Below are positions 1 through 8,196 of a stretch of DNA of 64,000 bases, one piece after another. A program made the position numbers and the translations under genes. The DNA is taken from the NCBI RefSeq assembly GCF_001875725.1, contig NZ_MLCQ01000019.1, positions 1-64,000 of the forward strand, in the 5' to 3' direction. Numbering within the stretch: position 1 is the stretch's first letter; each line of letters begins with the position of its first letter. The notes below the pieces were generated by a model. The model made no database searches and was not told the origin of the DNA. It saw only the letters and a list, made by a program, of their open reading frames with translations. This DNA comes from Corynebacterium sp. NML140438 (lineage in GTDB: Bacteria > Actinomycetota > Actinomycetes > Mycobacteriales > Mycobacteriaceae).

Positions 1-2
1 GC

Positions 3-146
3 AAACACATCCTGATGGTCATCACCGATAACCACGTGACCACATCGCTAAAAGAGACCGGCGAAATCATCACCGAGCACTACATCGACACGTCTCGCAA
101 TTACCAAAAACCATACTGGCGAAAAGGCCAACCTCCACTGGCCTAA
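3..146 (+). CDS. Transposase C-terminal fragment, IS481-like (partial)
   Basis: Only the last 47 codons are present, read from position 3 to a TAA at 144-146. The peptide has the pattern ILMVITDNHV followed by TGEII and HYIDTSRNYQ. This resembles the conserved C-terminal strand and tail of IS481/rve-type transposases (V-DxxV, TGE, IDP-R-YQ). The DDE catalytic core would lie upstream, outside the window, so whether the enzyme is intact cannot be judged. The sequence is more AT-rich than the neighbouring chromosome genes, as expected for a mobile element. It is followed at once by a hairpin and the presumed IS end. Confidence 0.6.
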   Translation, partial: KHILMVITDNHVTTSLKETGEIITEHYIDTSRNYQKPYWRKGQPPLA

Positions 147-151
147 ACACA

Positions 152-192
152 AAACCGGTGCCTCGGAAAAATAAAAACCAAGGCACCGGTTT
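152..192 (+). terminator. Rho-independent terminator-like hairpin inside the IS
   Basis: Perfect 12-bp arms AAACCGGTGCCT (152-163) and AGGCACCGGTTT (181-192) enclose an A-rich loop. It sits 5 nt after the transposase stop. The T-run is short, so it may equally be part of the IS end structure. Confidence 0.55.
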
Positions 193-241
193 GTCCACCA
201 TGTCGCGACTGAGTTGTCAACTATGTCGCGACTGAGGACAA

Positions 242-318
242 TGGCGACCCTGACGGGACTTGAACCCGCGACCTCCGCCGTGACAGGGCGGCGCGCTAAC
301 CAACTGCGCCACAGGGCC
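242..318 (-). tRNA. tRNA-Asp (GTC)
   Basis: The reverse strand folds as a full cloverleaf. The acceptor GGCCCTG pairs with CAGGGTC, the discriminator is G and CCA is encoded (242-244). The anticodon loop reads CTGTCAC with anticodon GTC, and the T-arm has GGTTCAAGTCC. The presumed insertion-sequence end lies one base beyond the 3' CCA. Confidence 0.96.
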
Positions 319-351
319 ATATGCTTTTATATTTCAACCTCACGATTGAAG

Positions 352-424
352 TACCCCCAACGGGATTCGAACCCGTGTTGCCGCCGTGAAAGGGCGGAGT
401 CCTAGGCCTCTAGACGATGGGGGC
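352..424 (-). tRNA. tRNA-Glu (TTC)
   Basis: The reverse strand gives a 73-nt tRNA starting GCCCCCATCGTC. The anticodon loop is CTTTCAC (anticodon TTC), the T-arm contains GGTTCGAATCC and the discriminator is A. No CCA is encoded. It is 33 nt upstream of tRNA-Asp on the same strand, so the two are probably co-transcribed. Confidence 0.96.
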
Positions 425-534
425 CCGCTGCGTTAACAGCCCGACCATCATAAGCCGATGCGGAATAACATCACAAATCGCCAGCGCATCGTGAGTTTTC
501 AAGGAGATCGCGGCCTAGATTCCGCAAAGTGTAG

Positions 535-571
535 TAACAAAAAGCGCCACCGACCGGAGTCGTGTGGCGCT
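535..571 (-). terminator. Terminator downstream of tRNA-Lys
   Basis: On the minus strand arms AGCGCCAC and GTGGCGCT (543-550 and 564-571) are followed by a run of five T. This is directly after the tRNA-Lys 3' end and is a typical intrinsic terminator. Confidence 0.8.
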
Positions 572-576
572 GAATG

Positions 577-649
577 TGGGCCCTGCGGGGATCGAACCCG
601 CGACCTGCGGATTAAAAGTCCGTAGCTCTACCAACTGAGCTAAAGGCCC
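577..649 (-). tRNA. tRNA-Lys (TTT)
   Basis: The reverse strand gives a 73-nt cloverleaf starting GGGCCTTTAGCTCAG. The anticodon loop is CTTTTAA (anticodon TTT), the T-arm contains GGTTCGATCC and the discriminator is A. CCA is not encoded. It has its own terminator, so it is probably transcribed separately from the Glu-Asp pair. Confidence 0.96.
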
Positions 650-733
650 GTGCGGAACAACTTAGCACAACTAAAGGGTGTGCAGAAATCGCTCATCTCC
701 TCCGAAAAGAAGCACAGGAATGCTACCCCCATA

Positions 734-796
734 TATGGTCATACCCCCAGCAAGTTGCGGGTTTTCGGCCGCTGCTACTGTAAATATATGACCATA
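734..796. promoter_or_regulatory. Twin near-palindromic operator-like sites upstream of cydA
   Basis: TATGGTCATA (734-743) and its exact reverse complement TATGACCATA (787-796) lie 53 bp centre to centre, upstream of the cydA start at 831. Each site is itself close to palindromic (TATG..CATA). Two matched sites about five helical turns apart suggest a regulator that bridges or loops the cyd promoter. The regulator is unknown. In C. glutamicum cyd genes are known to respond to SigC and HrrA, but I see no match that proves either here. Confidence 0.4.
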
Positions 797-830
797 ACCT
801 TTATTGGTTGTTCACGTTGAAGGAGTCACA

Positions 831-2387
831 ATGCCGCTAGATTTAGTCGATCTGTCAAGATGGCAGTTCGGCATTACGACGGTCTATCACTACCTATTTG
901 TCCCACTGACCATGGGGCTCGCGCCGATGGTTGCAATTATGCAAAGCATTTGGCACAAGACTGGCGACGAGCGCTGGTACCGCGCGACCCGTTTCTTCGG
1001 AAACATTTTCCTCATCAACTTCGCGATGGGCGTTGTCACAGGCATCGTCCAGGAGTTCCAGTTCGGTTTGAACTGGTCTGAATACTCTTCGTTCGTTGGA
1101 GACGTGTTTGGCGCACCGCTCGCTTTCGAGGGTCTGACGGCGTTCTTCTTTGAATCCGTCTTCCTTGGCGTCTGGATTTTCGGTTGGGGCAGGTTGCCGA
1201 AGTGGGCACACCTTGCGTCGATCTGGATTGTTTCGATCGCCGTAAACATTTCGGCGTTCTGGATTATTACTGCAAACTCGTTTATGCAGCACCCGGTGGG
1301 CGCTGTATTCAACCCGGAGACGAACCGCGCTGAGCTCGCTTCCTTTAAGGCTCTGATCACGAACCCGACTGTGCTGTGGGCGTTCCCGCACGCGGTGTTC
1401 GGCGCTTGGATGCTCGCCGGCACATTGGTGTGTGGCGTCGCTGGTTGGTGGATGATCCGCGAGGCTCGCAAGGGCGACCCGAATGGCGACGCCGCGACGG
1501 TGTGGCGTTCCTGCACCCGCTTCGGCGCCTGGGTCATTTTGGCTGCGACAGTGCTGATCACGCTGACTGGTGATGAGCTGGCCAAGCTGATGTTTACGCA
1601 GCAGCCGATGAAGATGGCGTCGGCAGAGGCGCTGTGCCACACTGAGCTGGACCCGCACTTCTCTGTTCTCTCTATCTCGACGTACAACGACTGCGAGTCC
1701 GCAACGCAGCTGATCGGCCTGCCGTTTGTGTTGCCGTTCCTGGCGCAGGGCAAGCTGTCCGGCGTTGAGTTGAAGGGCGTGCTGGATCTGCAGCAGTACT
1801 ACGAGTCGCTGTACGGTCCGGGCAACTACACCCCGAACCTGTTCGTGACGTACTGGTCCTTCCGCATGATGATCTTCTTCATCGTGGTTTCGGTTGTCAT
1901 GGCGATTGTCGGCCTGTGGGTGACCCGCGGCAAGCGCGTTCCTACTGCTAAGTGGCTGGGTACCCTGTGCCTGGTGGCGCTGCCGGCGCCGTGGCTGTCG
2001 AATATCTCGGGCTGGATCTTCACTGAGATGGGCCGCCAGCCGTGGATCGTCCATCCGAACCCTGCGTTCCAGGGTGGGGATCACCCGGGGATGGAACAGA
2101 ACATTCACATGCTGCTTGACTTCGGTGTCTCTGACCACCAGCCGTGGCAGGTGCTGCTCTCTATGGTGCTGTTCACGGTGCTCTACGGCATCGGTGCGGT
2201 GCTGTGGGTATGGCTCATTCAGCGTCAGGTCCGCAAGGGCATGGATCAGCCTGGGCTCCACGAGGGCGACTCAAAGCGCCTCAAGGACGTGCTCTACGGC
2301 CCAAACGCCGAGACCGAGTTGGAGCCGCTGAGCTTCAAGTCTGAGTCCGGCGCAACTACATCCGCTGCGGACAACAAGGAGCTGTAA
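831..2387 (+). CDS. cydA: Cytochrome bd ubiquinol/menaquinol oxidase subunit I
   Basis: Haem-bearing subunit of the high-affinity terminal oxidase in the plasma membrane; oxidises menaquinol and reduces O2 to water. The ATG at 831 is chosen over the earlier in-frame start at 804 because AAGGAG lies just before it; this gives 518 aa, normal for the family. About nine membrane helices are visible. His20 in VYHYLFVP is the position of the haem d/b595 ligand. FPHAVFGAWM carries the second haem His, and KMASAE is the K-x4-E quinol-site motif of the Q-loop. GRQPW is also present. First gene of cydABDC; cydB starts 3 nt after the stop. Confidence 0.97.
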   Translation: MPLDLVDLSRWQFGITTVYHYLFVPLTMGLAPMVAIMQSIWHKTGDERWYRATRFFGNIFLINFAMGVVTGIVQEFQFGLNWSEYSSFVGDVFGAPLAFEGLTAFFFESVFLGVWIFGWGRLPKWAHLASIWIVSIAVNISAFWIITANSFMQHPVGAVFNPETNRAELASFKALITNPTVLWAFPHAVFGAWMLAGTLVCGVAGWWMIREARKGDPNGDAATVWRSCTRFGAWVILAATVLITLTGDELAKLMFTQQPMKMASAEALCHTELDPHFSVLSISTYNDCESATQLIGLPFVLPFLAQGKLSGVELKGVLDLQQYYESLYGPGNYTPNLFVTYWSFRMMIFFIVVSVVMAIVGLWVTRGKRVPTAKWLGTLCLVALPAPWLSNISGWIFTEMGRQPWIVHPNPAFQGGDHPGMEQNIHMLLDFGVSDHQPWQVLLSMVLFTVLYGIGAVLWVWLIQRQVRKGMDQPGLHEGDSKRLKDVLYGPNAETELEPLSFKSESGATTSAADNKEL

Positions 2388-2390
2388 ATC

Positions 2391-3395
2391 ATGGACTTGC
2401 AAGTGCTTTGGTTTGTGATCATCGGAGTCTTCTTCACCGGCTATTTCGTGTTGGAGGGCTTTGACTTCGGCGTTGGTATGTTGCTGCCGTTCATGAAGGG
2501 CGATGAGATTGAGAATGATCGTCGTCGCACGGCGGCAATCAGGACGATCGGCCCGATCTGGGACGGTAACGAGGTGTGGCTCATCACGGGTGGTGCTGCG
2601 ATTTTCGCGGCGTTCCCTGAGTGGTACGCCACGCTGTTCTCTGGTTTCTACCTGCCACTTGTGCTCATTCTTATGGGCTTGATTGTCCGCGGCGTGAGCT
2701 TGGAATGGCGCGTCAAGGTGGACACGCTCAAGTGGCGCAGGCTTTGCGACGCCGGCACGGCGTTCGGCTCCTATCTGCCTACGCTGCTGTGGGGTGTTGG
2801 GTTCACGAACATCGTGATTGGTGTCCCGTTGAATGAGCAGGGCCGCCTGGACTCCTTCCATGATGGGTTCCTGGGGCTGCTGAACCCGCTCGGCCTGCTG
2901 GGCGGTGTGGCGTTCGTACTGCTGTTCATGCTGCACGGTGCAACCTTCCTCGGTTTTAAGTCGCATGACCCGCTGCGTGCTGAAATGCACGAGTTCGCGA
3001 AGAAGTTCGTGGCTGGCCCGGCGATCGTGGTCGGCGCGGCCTACCTGCTGTGGGTACAGCTGACCCTGGGCGCTGGCTGGACCTGGATCCCGCTAGTCCT
3101 GGCTGCAGTTGGCCTGATCGTCTCCGTGGTTGGCATTGTTGGCAACAAGGACGGCTTGGCGTTTTGGATGACGGCGTTCGCCATCATCTGCTGCGCGATT
3201 GTCCTGTTCGGCTCGCTGTTCCCGGACGTGATGCCGTCGACAAGCGACGTGTTCGCTGGTTGGGATATCCGTAACGCGTCCTCCTCGCCATACACCCTGA
3301 AGGTGATGACGTGGGCGGCTGTGTGCCTCACCCCGATCGTGCTGGCTGGTCAGATTTGGACCTACTGGGCGTTCCGGAAGAGGGTGTCGGTTTAG
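2391..3395 (+). CDS. cydB: Cytochrome bd oxidase subunit II
   Basis: Second subunit of cytochrome bd, 334 aa, hydrophobic throughout with about eight to nine membrane helices. The N-terminus FVLEGFDFGVGMLLP and the following DGNEVWLITGGAA with FPEWYATLFSG are the conserved CydB signatures. It packs against CydA and stabilises the haem pocket; it has no quinol site of its own. The gene is separated from cydA by 3 nt and from cydD by 3 nt, so translation is probably coupled along the operon. Confidence 0.97.
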   Translation: MDLQVLWFVIIGVFFTGYFVLEGFDFGVGMLLPFMKGDEIENDRRRTAAIRTIGPIWDGNEVWLITGGAAIFAAFPEWYATLFSGFYLPLVLILMGLIVRGVSLEWRVKVDTLKWRRLCDAGTAFGSYLPTLLWGVGFTNIVIGVPLNEQGRLDSFHDGFLGLLNPLGLLGGVAFVLLFMLHGATFLGFKSHDPLRAEMHEFAKKFVAGPAIVVGAAYLLWVQLTLGAGWTWIPLVLAAVGLIVSVVGIVGNKDGLAFWMTAFAIICCAIVLFGSLFPDVMPSTSDVFAGWDIRNASSSPYTLKVMTWAAVCLTPIVLAGQIWTYWAFRKRVSV

Positions 3396-3398
3396 GCT

Positions 3399-4931
3399 AT
3401 GGCCTCGCCGGTTGACCCCCGGCTACTTCGCCTCGTTCCGCCCGTGCGCCAACTCATTGTGCGCACGGGCGTTGCGCAAGCTGCAGACACGTTGCTGCTG
3501 GTGGCCCGGGGTATTTTGATTGGGGTTGTTGCTGCGTCGGCGGTGACGGAGCGCGCGGTTCCGCGTGCCTCGTTGCTGTTGGCGCTTGCTGGCGTTGTTG
3601 TGGCCCACGGCGTGTTGTCGTGGGTAGCGCAGCGCTGGTCCGCCGATGCGGTCGGCGGCGTTGTAGAGGACTTGCGGACGAAGGCGCTGCGGGCGTTGGC
3701 GAAGCAGGACCCGCGCGCGGTGGAGCAGGATTCGGCGACGTGGCGTCACGTGCTCACGCGCGGCATTACGGACTTCCGCCCTTATCTCACGGAGTTCCTC
3801 CCCGCCCTCTTTTCGACGGCCATCGGCACCCCAATCGTGGTCGCGGTGATCTTCTACTTCGACTGGCTCTCGGGCGTCTTTTGCCTGATCACGCTGCCGT
3901 TGATCCCCGCGTTTATGGTGCTGATCGGCAAGTTGACGGCGGATCATACGCAGCGCCGACTGGAGGTGACGGCTGGGCTGGGTGCTCAGTTGTCGGATCT
4001 GTTGGCCGGTGCCCCAACGTTGCGCGCGCTGCACGCCACGCAGCGCCCTGCACAGCAGATTCGCCAGACGGGGCGCAAGCACGCGGATTCCACCATGGGG
4101 GTGCTGCGCCTGGCGTTCCTGTCCTCGTTTGCGTTGGAGTTCATCGCAACGTTGTCGGTGGCGTTGGTCGCAGTGAGCATCGGTTTGCGGCTGGTGACAG
4201 GTTCCATCACGCTGCTGGCTGGGCTGACGGTGCTCATCATTGTCCCGGAGGTGTTCGCCCCGATCCGCAGGGTCGGCGCGAGTTACCACGCCGCGGCCGA
4301 CGGTCTGAGTGCTGCCGAGCGTGTCCTCGAGCTTCTCGACGCCCCCTCCGCCACCACCGGCTCCTACATCTCGGACTCTGACGGTGTGCGGGTGCGCAAC
4401 CTCAGCGTGCGCGGACGAGACGGAATCCGCCCGGATGGGCTCACCTTCGACGCCCCGCACGGCCAGATCACGGTGCTGACCGGCGCGAACGGCTCCGGTA
4501 AGTCAACCACACTGTTGGCGGTGTTGGGCCAGTTGCCGGATGAGATGGTGGGGGGCGAAGTGGGCGTCGAAAAGAAGGTGGCGTATCTGCCTGCGACCCC
4601 GGCGATGGAGCCTGGGACCGTGGGATCGAACGTGGCGCTGTTTGGCGCGCACGGGGACGCAGACCTGGTGGGCGTGTCTGAGGCGCACGCTGTCGGCCCA
4701 TATGGAGACGGCATTTCCGCAGGCCAGCGGCAGCGTGTCGGCATTGCTCGCGCCTTCGCCGCGGATGCGGACGTGTACGTTCTGGACGAGCCGACTGCGC
4801 ACCTATCACCCGAACTCGTCGAGGAGGTCATCCGAAGGATGCGTGAGCTGGCGCGGCGTGGCGCGGCGGTGCTGGTTGTTTCCCACGACCAGCGGGTTCT
4901 CGACGCCGCGGACCAGGTGGTACAGGTATGA
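3399..4931 (+). CDS. cydD: ABC exporter subunit CydD (cytochrome bd assembly)
   Basis: Half of the heterodimeric CydDC ABC exporter, needed to assemble cytochrome bd; in E. coli the exporter acts on thiols and haem. The protein has 510 aa. Residues about 1-300 form an ABC-type membrane domain. The nucleotide-binding domain follows, with Walker A GANGSGKST, signature ISAGQRQRVGIARAF and Walker B VYVLDEPTAHL. Position directly after cydAB and the overlap with cydC support the CydD call over a generic ABC exporter. The CydD/CydC labels follow gene order in other actinobacteria. Confidence 0.92.
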   Translation: MASPVDPRLLRLVPPVRQLIVRTGVAQAADTLLLVARGILIGVVAASAVTERAVPRASLLLALAGVVVAHGVLSWVAQRWSADAVGGVVEDLRTKALRALAKQDPRAVEQDSATWRHVLTRGITDFRPYLTEFLPALFSTAIGTPIVVAVIFYFDWLSGVFCLITLPLIPAFMVLIGKLTADHTQRRLEVTAGLGAQLSDLLAGAPTLRALHATQRPAQQIRQTGRKHADSTMGVLRLAFLSSFALEFIATLSVALVAVSIGLRLVTGSITLLAGLTVLIIVPEVFAPIRRVGASYHAAADGLSAAERVLELLDAPSATTGSYISDSDGVRVRNLSVRGRDGIRPDGLTFDAPHGQITVLTGANGSGKSTTLLAVLGQLPDEMVGGEVGVEKKVAYLPATPAMEPGTVGSNVALFGAHGDADLVGVSEAHAVGPYGDGISAGQRQRVGIARAFAADADVYVLDEPTAHLSPELVEEVIRRMRELARRGAAVLVVSHDQRVLDAADQVVQV

Positions 4932-6490
4932 GTGACTTGAAGTTTTTGCTGCGCATCGCACAGGTGCGCCCCCGTGACCTGATCAGCCCAATCATCGCCG
5001 GGGCGATTACGTTGCTGGCGGCGCTGAGCCTGACGGTGTTGTCTGGCTGGCTGATTACGCGCGCGTGGGAGATGCCGCCGGTGCTGGATCTCTCGGTGGC
5101 GGTGACTGCTGTGCGTGCGCTGGGTATTTCGCGGGCGGTGTTCCGCTACCTCGACAGGTTGGTGGCGCACAAGCTGGGCCTGCGGGCGCTGACGACGCTG
5201 CGTGCCACCATGTACGACGCCCAGGCTGCGACCGGCCGTGTGGGTCGTGGTGAGGGGCAGGCGCTGCTGGTGGCGGATACGGAGCGCGTGACGGATTTCA
5301 TCGTGCGCACGCTCATCCCGCGCGGGGTGGCGATCGTGCTCACGGTGGTGGCGGTCGCCGGTGCGGCGTTGCTGCACCCACTGGCAGCGGTAGTGATGGT
5401 GGGCGGGTTCGCGCTTACCGGCCTGCTCATACCCTACTTAGCGACGCGCGCTTCGCGCAACACCTTCCTGGTCGAAGCCGAGAATGCTTTTACCCTGCAG
5501 CTCGATTCGGTGCTGCACGACAGGGTGGAGTACGCCGTCGCCGGCAAGGGCGACGCGCTGATCGAGCAGGCATCGGTGGCTTCGGCGCAGGCGAGCAGGG
5601 CATGGGCGCAGTCCACGCGCCCGGAGGCCACCGCAGCTGCGATCCAGGCGTGGGCCACGGGCATCTGTGCGCTGTTGATTACGTGGTTGGCCGTCGAGAC
5701 ATATACGGGCAACCCGGTGTGGTTGGGCATGCTGGTGATGCTGCCGCTGGCCGCGTTTGAGGCACACGGACCACTCGCGAGCGCCGCGGTGCACGCCGAT
5801 CAGGCGAAGCGTAGCGCCCACCGCCTGCGCGAGGTCGCGGAACGCGCCGACGAGGTCACGAAGCGCAGCGCCGCTCCCCTGCCCCACCCCGCGGACGGGG
5901 TTGCGGTCAGGGCGGAGGCGCTTCGCACCGCCTACGGTGACCAGGAGTGGAACTTCGAGTTGGCCCCTGGGCAGCGGATGCTGGTGCGCGGGCCATCCGG
6001 CTGTGGCAAGACCACGATGCTGGAAACGCTCGCCGGCCTGCTGCCTGTGGCCGGCGGGAAAGCTGCTATCGCGGAAGGCGCTCGCCTGTTCGCGGAGGAC
6101 GCCTGGGTATTCGCAACCACGGTGCGTGAAAACCTGCTGGTTGCCAATGGCGACGCCAGCGACGCCCGCATGGCGGAGGCGCTGGAGACGACCGGCTTCG
6201 AGTTCGCCCTGGACTTCATGCTCGATAACGGCGCGGACTCACTGTCCTCCGGGCAACGCCGCCGCCTCCTGCTCGCCCGCGCGCTGGTCAGCGACGCCCC
6301 CATCCTGCTGCTGGACGAACCAACCGAGCACCTCTCGATCGACGCCGCGGAGCACCTCCTCGACGTCCTGCTGCACAAGCCGCTGCCTGGCGCACTGCCG
6401 CAGCGCACCGTGATTGCGGTCGTACACGTCGACGGGCCCGTCGGCATCGAGGTTGCTGCCTCGCCGACGGGCCCGGACGCGGTGTCGTAG
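4928..6490 (+). CDS. cydC: ABC exporter subunit CydC (cytochrome bd assembly)
   Basis: Partner half-transporter of CydD, 520 aa, with an N-terminal six-helix membrane domain. The C-terminal ATPase shows Walker A GPSGCGKTT, signature LSSGQRRRLLLARAL and Walker B ILLLDEPTEHL. The start overlaps the cydD stop by 4 nt (ATGA), which means coupled translation. The last 20 codons contain a long inverted repeat (6433-6475) that could end the operon's transcript before the convergent gene at 6497. Confidence 0.92.
   Translation: MSDLKFLLRIAQVRPRDLISPIIAGAITLLAALSLTVLSGWLITRAWEMPPVLDLSVAVTAVRALGISRAVFRYLDRLVAHKLGLRALTTLRATMYDAQAATGRVGRGEGQALLVADTERVTDFIVRTLIPRGVAIVLTVVAVAGAALLHPLAAVVMVGGFALTGLLIPYLATRASRNTFLVEAENAFTLQLDSVLHDRVEYAVAGKGDALIEQASVASAQASRAWAQSTRPEATAAAIQAWATGICALLITWLAVETYTGNPVWLGMLVMLPLAAFEAHGPLASAAVHADQAKRSAHRLREVAERADEVTKRSAAPLPHPADGVAVRAEALRTAYGDQEWNFELAPGQRMLVRGPSGCGKTTMLETLAGLLPVAGGKAAIAEGARLFAEDAWVFATTVRENLLVANGDASDARMAEALETTGFEFALDFMLDNGADSLSSGQRRRLLLARALVSDAPILLLDEPTEHLSIDAAEHLLDVLLHKPLPGALPQRTVIAVVHVDGPVGIEVAASPTGPDAVS
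6433..6475 (+). terminator. Long inverted repeat at the 3' end of cydC
   Basis: Perfect 13-bp arms CGGGCCCGTCGGC (6433-6445) and GCCGACGGGCCCG (6463-6475) lie inside the cydC coding end, just before the convergent actA stop. No T-run follows, so a strict intrinsic terminator is not shown. It may protect or slow both convergent transcripts. Confidence 0.35.
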
Positions 6491-6496
6491 CTGGCG

Positions 6497-7999
6497 CTAC
6501 TTCTTCATCGTGCCGGTTTCCATGATGCGGGTGTGGAAATCAAAGGCGTGATGCAGATCGTGTGGCGTCTGCTGGAACTTGCTCTTCGACGCCAGCTCCA
6601 CGTACTCCTCGAGCAGTGGGCGGTAGTCGGGGTGAGCGATCGCGATCATCTTTGCAACGCGGTCGCGCGGAGCGAGGCCGCGCAGGTCAGCGACGCCGAA
6701 CTCGGTGATGAAGACCATTGCGTCGTGCTCGGTGTGGTCAACGTGGGAGACCATCGGCACGATGGAGGAAATCGCTCCATCCTTGGCGGTCGCCGGAGAA
6801 ATGAACGAGGAGATGTAAGCGTTTCGGGTGAAGTCGCCCGAGCCGCCCAGCGCGTTCATGATGCGGGAGCCATTGATGTGCGTGGAGTTGGCGTTGCCGT
6901 AGATGTCCGCCTCGATCATGCCGTTGGAGGCGATCAGGCCAGTGCGACGGATGACCTCTGGGTGGTTCGAGATCTGCTGCGGGCGCAGGATGATGGACTC
7001 GCGGTAGCGCTTGGCTTCCGCGTTCATCTTGTCCGCGTACTTGGGGGACAGGGAGAAGGACGTTGCAGATGCGACGGACATCTTGCCGGCGTCGATAAGG
7101 TCGACCATGCCGTCCTGGATGACTTCGGTGTATGCCTGGATGTTCTCGAACTTCGAGTCCATCAGGCCTGCCATCACGGCGTTCGGGACGTTGCCCACGC
7201 CGGACTGCATGACGTAGCCGTCGTAGGTGAGGCGGCCGTGGCGCACCTCGTGCTCGAGAAAGTCGAGGAAGTTGGCGGCGATGCGCTCGGAGGTCTCGTC
7301 CGGGGCCTTGAACGGCGCGTTGCGGTCCTCAGCATTGGTCTTGACGACGGCGACGACCTTCTCCGGGTCGATCTCGATGTAGGTGGTACCGATCCGGTCG
7401 CCGGCCTTCGTAATCGGGATCGGGATGCGGTTCGGCAGTGGTGGCACGAGCCAGATGTCGTGCATGCCCTCGAGGTCGAGCGACTGCCACTCGTTGACCT
7501 CGATGATGATCTTCTTCGCCGCGTTGAGGTACTCAACCGAGTTACCAACGGAGGAGGACGGCACGATGTTGCCATCCTCAGTGATACGGACGGCCTCGAC
7601 GATCGCGACGTCCACGTCGCCGAAGAAGCCCTGCTCAACCATCATGCCGGAGTGGGACAGGTGGATATCCTGGAACTTCATCTCGCCGGCGTTAATCTTG
7701 TTACGCATCTGCGGGTCAGACTGGTACGGCATTCGGTAGCGCAGCGCATTTGCCTCTGCGAGCACGCCGTCGCACTCCGGGGCCGTGGAGGCGCCCGTGA
7801 ACAGGTCGATTGCGTACTCCCGGCCAGCGTTGTGCTCGTCGGTCGCCTTGGCCGCGATCGCAGCCGGCATCGCCTTGGGGTAGCCGGCGCCGGTAAAACC
7901 AGAGATGCCAACCTTATCTCCGTGGTTCACGAACTGGGCAGCTTCCTCTGCAGTCATGACCTTGGCGCGCAGCTTGTCACTCGCGATACGCTCGCTCAT
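6497..7999 (-). CDS. actA: Acetyl-CoA hydrolase / acetate-succinate CoA-transferase family
   Basis: A 500-aa member of the acetyl-CoA hydrolase/transferase family (Cat1/ActA). It moves CoA between acyl-CoA and acetate or succinate, or hydrolyses acetyl-CoA, in the cytosol. GISGFTGAGYPKAMP near the N-terminus and the region FGVADLRGLAPRDR near residue 430 are conserved in the family. The start at 7999 is preferred to the in-frame GTG at 8011 because GTGAGG lies at the right distance. In C. glutamicum the homologue next to the phoU-pst locus contributes to acetate formation. It is transcribed away from dus; a GlxR-like half-conserved site lies between. Confidence 0.85.
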   Translation of the reverse strand: MSERIASDKLRAKVMTAEEAAQFVNHGDKVGISGFTGAGYPKAMPAAIAAKATDEHNAGREYAIDLFTGASTAPECDGVLAEANALRYRMPYQSDPQMRNKINAGEMKFQDIHLSHSGMMVEQGFFGDVDVAIVEAVRITEDGNIVPSSSVGNSVEYLNAAKKIIIEVNEWQSLDLEGMHDIWLVPPLPNRIPIPITKAGDRIGTTYIEIDPEKVVAVVKTNAEDRNAPFKAPDETSERIAANFLDFLEHEVRHGRLTYDGYVMQSGVGNVPNAVMAGLMDSKFENIQAYTEVIQDGMVDLIDAGKMSVASATSFSLSPKYADKMNAEAKRYRESIILRPQQISNHPEVIRRTGLIASNGMIEADIYGNANSTHINGSRIMNALGGSGDFTRNAYISSFISPATAKDGAISSIVPMVSHVDHTEHDAMVFITEFGVADLRGLAPRDRVAKMIAIAHPDYRPLLEEYVELASKSKFQQTPHDLHHAFDFHTRIMETGTMKK

Positions 8000-8047
8000 T
8001 AAAAACCTCACTTCGTGTTGATGGTTCAGATATCACACCACCATAAT

Positions 8048-8063
8048 TGTGACTTAGGTCTAA
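8048..8063. promoter_or_regulatory. GlxR-like (CRP-type) binding site candidate
   Basis: TGTGACTTAGGTCTAA matches 10 of the 12 fixed positions of the GlxR consensus TGTGANNTANNTCACA known from C. glutamicum. The left half is perfect and the right half weak. It lies in the divergent region between actA (start 7999) and dus (start 8197). cAMP-dependent control of acetate metabolism would fit, but this is inference. Confidence 0.3.
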
Positions 8064-8196
8064 CGGTGTGAATCTACGGAAACATCCAGAAAGGTCACCC
8101 TCACCGGATACCCCTGTCGGACAAAGCGGGCGTCGTCAAACAAAGTGGACCTCCGAATTGGACTGCGCAGGCAGTGGCGGGAACAATGGGGGCACT

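Larger units (their letters stand above)
1..240 (+). mobile_element. Right end of an IS481-like insertion sequence
   Basis: The window opens inside an insertion sequence. The transposase C-terminus is followed by a hairpin and then two copies of ATGTCGCGACTGAG (200-213 and 223-236). TGTCC at 192-196 and GGACA at 236-240 bracket this block. The likely outer end is at about 240, one base from the encoded CCA of the neighbouring tRNA-Asp. Family assignment rests on the style of the transposase tail and is an inference; the left end is outside the window. Confidence 0.6.

Noticed and set aside
214..405. Short open frames over the tRNA-Asp/Glu region
   Set aside because: They cross tRNA genes and the IS end; the apparent proteins are translations of tRNA sequence.
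894..2261. 455-codon open frame on the minus strand
   Set aside because: Complete overlap with cydA; translation is Arg/His/Gln-rich without domains, a common shadow in high-GC sequence.
6533..8002. 489-codon open frame on the plus strand
   Set aside because: Antisense of actA; Val/Asp/Gly-rich shadow translation with no family features.
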